17,705 bases of DNA, from positions 1 to 17,705 of the forward strand of contig CANTGP010000011.1 in NCBI GenBank assembly GCA_947653315.1, in the 5' to 3' direction. Under the pieces are notes generated by a model that was given only the letters and a program-made list of their open reading frames with translations, made no database searches and was not told where the DNA came from. Origin of the DNA: an uncultured Lachnospiraceae bacterium. GTDB lineage: Bacteria > Bacillota > Clostridia > Lachnospirales > Lachnospiraceae. Made by a program: the position numbers and the translations under genes. Below, piece after piece: positions 14,501 to 17,705 of this stretch (its first letter is position 1; every line of letters begins with the position of its first letter).

Positions 14501-15183
14501 TTCGCCGTTTGGATGCAAAGCAGGATATCATGGGGTTTTTCATCCTCCGCATAGGTATAATGGACGTCGTTTGTCACAACCAGCGGAATATCCAATTCTT
14601 TGCTCATCTGCATCAGGGCGGCGTTCACGGTTTTCTGCTCCGGGATTCCGTGGTCCTGCAATTCCAAGAAATAATTCCCCTTCCCGAAACAGTCCTCATA
14701 TTTGCGCGCCGCCTTCTTCGCCTCATCCACAAGCCCCTTTACGATATAACGCTGCACTTCCCCCGCAAGGCAGGCGGAAAGCGCAATGATTCCCTCATGG
14801 AATTCCCGCAGCACTTCCATATCCACCCGCGGCTTATAATAATAACCTTCGGTGAAACCGCGGCTTACGATTTTCATTAAATTGGCATATCCCGTATTGT
14901 TTTCCGCCAGCAGCACCAAATGGTAATAACGGTCTTCCCCACCGGTCAGTTCCTTGTCAAAACGGGAATTGGGCGCAACATATACCTCGCAGCCCATAAT
15001 CGGATTAATGCCTGCCGCTTTCGCTTCCTTATAAAAATCAATGACGCCATACATGACGCCGTGGTCGGTAATCGCGGCGCTGTCCATGCCGAGTTCCTTC
15101 ACCCGTTTTACATATTCCTTTATCTTGTTGGAGCCGTCCAACAAACTGTATTCCGTATGTACATGCAAATGGGCAAATGCCAT
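11527..15183 (-). CDS. dnaE: DNA polymerase III alpha subunit (DnaE)
   Basis: This is a replicative C-family DNA polymerase; in Clostridia it works beside PolC. The 1218 residues contain a PHP domain (1-280, HLHVHTEYSLLDGS with His5, His7 and His9, then Asp40-His41, Glu66, Asp206 and His208, so its metal site looks largely intact), the polymerase core with GPGRGSAAGS (424-433), the catalytic aspartates in PDIDIDF (466 and 468) and MDFLG (619), YRPGPM (699-704), a helix-hairpin-helix region near 941-955, a clamp-binding-like QISLFD (980-985), and an OB fold (about 1060-1140). Residues 312-378 are a Pro/Ala/Glu/Asp-rich insert between PHP and polymerase domains. The ATG at 15183 has AAGGA 11 bases upstream. 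No DnaQ-type exonuclease domain is fused, as expected for DnaE rather than PolC. Confidence 0.97.
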   Translation of the reverse strand: MAFAHLHVHTEYSLLDGSNKIKEYVKRVKELGMDSAAITDHGVMYGVIDFYKEAKAAGINPIMGCEVYVAPNSRFDKELTGGEDRYYHLVLLAENNTGYANLMKIVSRGFTEGYYYKPRVDMEVLREFHEGIIALSACLAGEVQRYIVKGLVDEAKKAARKYEDCFGKGNYFLELQDHGIPEQKTVNAALMQMSKELDIPLVVTNDVHYTYAEDEKPHDILLCIQTAKKLADEDRMRYEGGQYYVKSEEEMKGLFPYAWEAVENTQRIADRCHVEIEFGVTKLPHFEVPEGYDSWTYLNKLCYDGLYERYGVSAGTAPPVGNDAPLKADRVADEEVPAGVKSDEESEGCAASDAEVLPKTDMPEHAGAGKEPSAGKIPEGMTKEGLLERLDYELNVIREMGYVDYFLIVWDFINYAKSNDIMVGPGRGSAAGSIVSYCLRITDIDPIKYNLLFERFLNPERVSMPDIDIDFCFERRQEVIDYVGRKYGADKVVQIVTFGTMAAKGVIRDVGRVMDLPYAYVDSIAKLVPNELNITIDRALSVNPELRKMYEQDEQVKNLIDMSRRLEGLPRHTSMHAAGVVICSKPAEEFVPLSRGSDGSVTTQFTMTTIEELGLLKMDFLGLRTLTVIQNAAHYVEKYRGIHLDMGQIDYDDRAVLASIGTGRTDGVFQLESGGMKNFMKELKPQSLEDIIAGISLYRPGPMDFIPKYVKGKNSGGEITYSCPQLEPILSPTYGCIVYQEQVMQIVRDLGGYTLGRSDLVRRAMSKKKQAVMEKERDNFVYGNEEEGVPGCIANGIGESTAKQIYAEMMDFAKYAFNKSHAACYAVVSYQTAYLKYYYPVEFMAALLTSVIDFPSKVSEYIMTCRSMGIAILPPDINGGEAGFSVTEGGIRYALTAIKSVGRPIIDAIVEERETFGPFKNLKDFITRVADKEVNKRAVENFIKAGALDSLGGTRKQFMSVYVQIMDRIQQDKKNNLAGQISLFDLVSEEQKAEFEIRMPDVGEYSKEMLLGFEKEVLGVYISGHPLEEYEELWKKNTTNTTKDFLLDEETGATAVRDGQSATIGGIIADKKIKYTKNDKIMAFLQVEDLLGSVEVIVFPKDYERHSAQLMEDNKVFIRGRVSVEEEKDGKLICERITGFDEISRKLWIKFPSKEAYEKAESGLFAQLAQSDGRDSVCIYVENPKAVKNLPPNRNVRADKDLLDKLTALYGEENVKVT

Positions 15184-15419
15184 GCCATCAACTTCCTTTC
15201 CCGTTCCAATCCGTATTTTCCCTTATTGCTTTCCGTTCCTCACCCTGCATCCCGGCACCCCTCCCGGAGCCCCATCCGCCATAACCCGTTGTATTCCTTT
15301 CAGACACACGAAGCGAGACTTTCCATCCGGTGACGCTTCCCTGCCACATTTCCCTCTTTCCTTATTAACTCTTTCCTTACTAATTCCTTTTACTAATTCC
15401 TTACTGACTTTTTCCCCCG
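15184..15419 (-). other. Intergenic region glmS-dnaE with degenerate purine-rich repeats
   Basis: This 236-base gap holds no supported gene. Near glmS (15358-15407) the minus strand carries four imperfect repeats of the type TTAGTAAGGAA, each with an AAGGAA core. A weak GAAGCG/CGCTTC stem (15310-15315 with 15334-15339) has an 18-base loop. No clear promoter for dnaE and no U-tailed terminator for glmS are visible, so dnaE may be partly read from the glmS promoter. Confidence 0.45.
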
Positions 15420-17240
15420 CTATTCCACGGTAACTACCTTTGCAAGATTCCTCGGTTTATCCACATCCAGCCCTTTATCGAGGGAAACATAATAAGCCAA
15501 AAGCTGCAATGCCGCCGAAGCAGGCATTACCATAAATTCATCCCTCATTCCGGGCAGCTTAAACACACTGTCCCATGCCGCGTCCTGATCCAGCCGGTAA
15601 CTATCCTTCATAAACAGGATGACCTCCGCCCCCCTCGACTGCACTTCCTTTATATTGGAAAATTCCTTGGACTGTACCTTATCCTGGGTAATCACCGCAA
15701 CTACCGGCGTATCCTCCGTAATCAGCGCAATGGTCCCGTGTTTTAACTCACCGGAAGCATAGGCTTCCGAATGGATATACGAGATTTCCTTAAGTTTTAA
15801 CGAGCCTTCCAGCAAAATGGAATAATCCAGCCCACGCCCAATCATGAACACATCCTTGGCATTCAAAATACTTCTGGCGATATAATGGATTTCTTCCCTT
15901 CTGTCCAATACTTCCTGCATCACCGCCGGCACACGCATCAACTCCTGCGTAAATGCCTTCGTTTCCGCTTCGTTAAAAATCCCCCTTACGTAGGCCATTC
16001 TTCCGGTTAAGAGATAGAGCACCGCAAGCTGGGTAGTATATGCCTTCGTACTAGCAACGGCGATTTCCGGTCCCGCATTGGTATAAATCACATACCCGCT
16101 TTCCCTCGCAATGGAAGCGCCCTTCACGTTTACGACGGACAGCGTCTTCGCCCCGTTCCTCTTTGCGTATTTTAACGCCTCCAGCGTATCGATGGTTTCC
16201 CCTGACTGGGAAATGGCAATTACCAGCGTTTTTTCATCCACCAGGGAATCCGTATACATAAATTCGCTGGCAAGCTCCACGTCCATATGCATCCTTACCA
16301 AAGACTGCATCAATGCCCTGCCCACCAGACCCGCGTGCATTGCCGTCCCGCACGCCACAACGCAGATGCGCTCACATTCCGCCAACAGACTGTCCGGCAC
16401 GCCGTCCGCCCCGAAATCGGGCATACCGTCCCGGATCCTCGGCTCTATGGTTTCCCGGATGACATCCGGCTGTTCCATGATTTCTTTTTCCATGTAAAAC
16501 GGATAACCGCCCTTACTGCTGCGGTTCACGTCCCAATTCACCGTCAACCACTGGGGATCCACCGCTTCCCCCGACATATCGTAAAGTTCTATGCCGTCTT
16601 TTTTCAAGGTCGCCACATGAAATTCCGGCAGCACGAAATACTCCTTGGAATACTGTCCCAACACCGTCACGTCGGAAGCCATCATGCTCCCGTCCTCCGC
16701 CCTTGCAATGACAATGGGGCTCACGTTCCTTACCGCAAAAACGGTATCCGGAATATCCCCGAACATAATGCCCAGTGCAAAGGTACCCTTTAATTTTAAC
16801 ACGGTTTTACGGATTGCCGCATACGGGTCCCCGTTATAAAAATGTGCCAGCACTGCCGCGACGACTTCACTGTCCGTCTGTGAACACAGCTTCTCCTGCA
16901 AATCATACTTTCCGATTAACCGTTTGTAATTTTCAATAATCCCGTTATGGATTACCGTCACGTTCCCGAATTTATGGGGATGTGCATTTTCGTCGCTGAC
17001 ACCGCCATGGGTCGCCCACCGCGTATGCCCGATTCCGCACGCACCCCCTGCCTTCGATTTTTCACACAAAGAACGCAGGTCTTTCACGCGTCCCGCGCAT
17101 TTGCGGATTTGAACGCCGCCGTCCGTCCCGCACACCGCGATTCCCGCGCTGTCGTAGCCCCTGTATTCCAGTACTTCCAAAGCGTCCAGCATAATTCCCT
17201 GTGCCTGCTTTTTACCTGTATATCCAATGATTCCACACAT
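15420..17240 (-). CDS. glmS: Glutamine-fructose-6-phosphate aminotransferase (isomerizing)
   Basis: It makes glucosamine 6-phosphate from fructose 6-phosphate and glutamine, the entry step to UDP-GlcNAc and peptidoglycan. From ATG 17240 the protein is 606 residues, close to the usual 600-610. The glutaminase domain begins MCGIIGYTG, with Cys2 as the N-terminal nucleophile after Met removal, then RGYDSAGIA, HTRWATHG, NGIIENY and SQTDSE. Two SIS domains follow, with VACGTAMHAG, ISQSGETIDT, GPEIAVASTKAYTTQ and SGELKHG, and the family C-terminus DKPRNLAKVVTVE. The ATG at 17246 is in frame but would bury the catalytic Cys and leaves only 2 bases after GAGGA; ATG 17240 has correct spacing. Expression is controlled by the ribozyme in its leader. 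Confidence 0.97.
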   Translation of the reverse strand: MCGIIGYTGKKQAQGIMLDALEVLEYRGYDSAGIAVCGTDGGVQIRKCAGRVKDLRSLCEKSKAGGACGIGHTRWATHGGVSDENAHPHKFGNVTVIHNGIIENYKRLIGKYDLQEKLCSQTDSEVVAAVLAHFYNGDPYAAIRKTVLKLKGTFALGIMFGDIPDTVFAVRNVSPIVIARAEDGSMMASDVTVLGQYSKEYFVLPEFHVATLKKDGIELYDMSGEAVDPQWLTVNWDVNRSSKGGYPFYMEKEIMEQPDVIRETIEPRIRDGMPDFGADGVPDSLLAECERICVVACGTAMHAGLVGRALMQSLVRMHMDVELASEFMYTDSLVDEKTLVIAISQSGETIDTLEALKYAKRNGAKTLSVVNVKGASIARESGYVIYTNAGPEIAVASTKAYTTQLAVLYLLTGRMAYVRGIFNEAETKAFTQELMRVPAVMQEVLDRREEIHYIARSILNAKDVFMIGRGLDYSILLEGSLKLKEISYIHSEAYASGELKHGTIALITEDTPVVAVITQDKVQSKEFSNIKEVQSRGAEVILFMKDSYRLDQDAAWDSVFKLPGMRDEFMVMPASAALQLLAYYVSLDKGLDVDKPRNLAKVVTVE

Positions 17241-17328
17241 AGACATTCCTCATCTTTCTACATTTACTTTCTATAATTTATTTTCCCTTAATACTGTTTC
17301 TTTTTTTTACATTTTACATTCCATTTCA

Positions 17329-17472
17329 GCCCTGTTATGCCGCCTTTGTTTTGCAGTCACCCGCATATTTACCGGCATATGACGCATCAGGGCGCTACGG
17401 GAAGGCACCCGCCGAATTTTCGATAACCTTCCTCCTCGTCAACCTGCCGCCCTCCGGCAGGTGCATGGCGCT
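17329..17472 (-). ncRNA. glmS ribozyme (glucosamine-6-phosphate-sensing self-cleaving riboswitch)
   Basis: The glmS leader contains the conserved core of this class on the minus strand. It starts at A-GCGCC (17472-17467), where cleavage is expected between A17472 and G17471. Then come a P1 hairpin CCTGCC/GGCAGG (17461-17456 with 17448-17443), the hallmark GTTGACGAGGAGG (17443-17431), TTATCGAAAATTCGGCGGG around 17426-17408, GTGCCTTCCCG, and a closing domain from CGCCCTGATG to ACAGGGC (17334-17329). In this class GlcN6P acts as a cofactor for cleavage, after which the downstream glmS mRNA is degraded. The ribozyme ends 88 bases before the start codon. Its position in front of glmS is exactly as expected, which supports the call. 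Confidence 0.95.
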
Positions 17473-17490
17473 AGATGGGAAATGCTGTGG

Positions 17491-17521
17491 GAAGCGATTG
17501 GCACCAAATGAATGCCGCTTC
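17491..17521 (-). other. Stem-loop between the glmS promoter and the ribozyme
   Basis: GAAGCG (17491-17496) and CGCTTC (17516-17521) form an outer stem, with an inner GGCA/TGCC pairing around a 9-base loop. It lies about 20 bases upstream of the ribozyme cleavage site, in the 5' fragment released after cleavage. It may insulate ribozyme folding; no U-run follows it. Confidence 0.5.
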
Positions 17522-17612
17522 GTGCATCTGAAATTAATACAACCCGTATTCTGTTTTCAAGGTCCAACCCCGCCGGACAGATGCGGATACCTCCTGCCGC
17601 CTGCCTTTGGGC

Positions 17613-17641
17613 ATTATAGCATACTATTGGAAGGATGGCAA
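17613..17641 (-). promoter_or_regulatory. Strong sigma-A-type promoter of glmS
   Basis: On the minus strand TTGCCA (17641-17636) and a perfect TATAAT (17618-17613) are 17 bases apart, and a TGC just before the -10 adds an extended -10 element. Transcription from about 17606 gives a leader of about 366 bases that includes the whole ribozyme. Upstream of it (17642-17705) I see only a short TCCC-TTTT-GGGA palindrome and no supported gene. Confidence 0.85.
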
Positions 17642-17705
17642 GCGGCGCCTCCTCCCATACTATACTACTCCCTTTTGGGAAAAGTGTTCCCGGCCGTTAC
17701 TGTTC

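Overview
The window looks like a chromosomal core segment of a Clostridia genome, most likely Lachnospiraceae. This rests on the products, on the gene neighbourhood (glmS, dnaE, pfkA; argF, birA, coaX, dusB), on Shine-Dalgarno sites of the AGGAGG type, and on a glmS ribozyme, an RNA class found mainly in Firmicutes. Every gene I can support is on the minus strand, so transcription runs from high to low coordinates. I see no rRNA, tRNA, CRISPR array, prophage or transposase gene.

Layout in transcription order. (1) 17705-15420: a strong sigma-A-type promoter, a long leader holding a glmS self-cleaving ribozyme, then glmS (amino-sugar synthesis for the cell wall). (2) 15183-11527: dnaE, a DNA polymerase III alpha subunit with an unusual Pro/Ala/Glu/Asp-rich insert. 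(3) 11526-10826: a gene-free stretch with two very large inverted repeats (elements D and C) and the pfkA promoter. (4) pfkA with a textbook intrinsic terminator. (5) 9772-9535: three tandem nested-hairpin repeats (block B), then a SpoU/TrmH-family RNA methyltransferase gene and proC. (6) A secreted SH3/SleB-type cell-wall hydrolase with its own promoter and a WalR-like box, ending in a large hairpin (element A). (7) The membrane pair nfeD-like and SPFH/QmcA-like. (8) A compact operon argF-birA-(small conserved protein)-coaX-dusB with gaps of -8 to +35 bases. (9) The 5' part of an unidentified gene that leaves the window.

How the genes fit together: they are housekeeping functions. Cell envelope: glmS, the SleB-like hydrolase, NfeD/SPFH. 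Central and amino-acid metabolism: pfkA, proC, argF. Cofactors: birA for biotin, coaX for CoA. RNA modification: dusB, TrmH-family protein. Replication: dnaE. Three start codons were moved to downstream ATGs because only those have a well-placed ribosome binding site: NfeD 6107, hydrolase 7624, glmS 17240. The methyltransferase start was set at 9520 because the upstream extension lies in repeat DNA.

The most unusual content is between the genes. Elements A, C and D are long inverted repeats with different arm sequences but shared flanks: TGCGTCC(G/C)CC on one side of all three, and TATACACAGCA on the other side of C and D. Block B is a second structured repeat whose stems change in a compensatory way between copies while its unpaired segments stay constant. 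I cannot match either to a named family from sequence alone.
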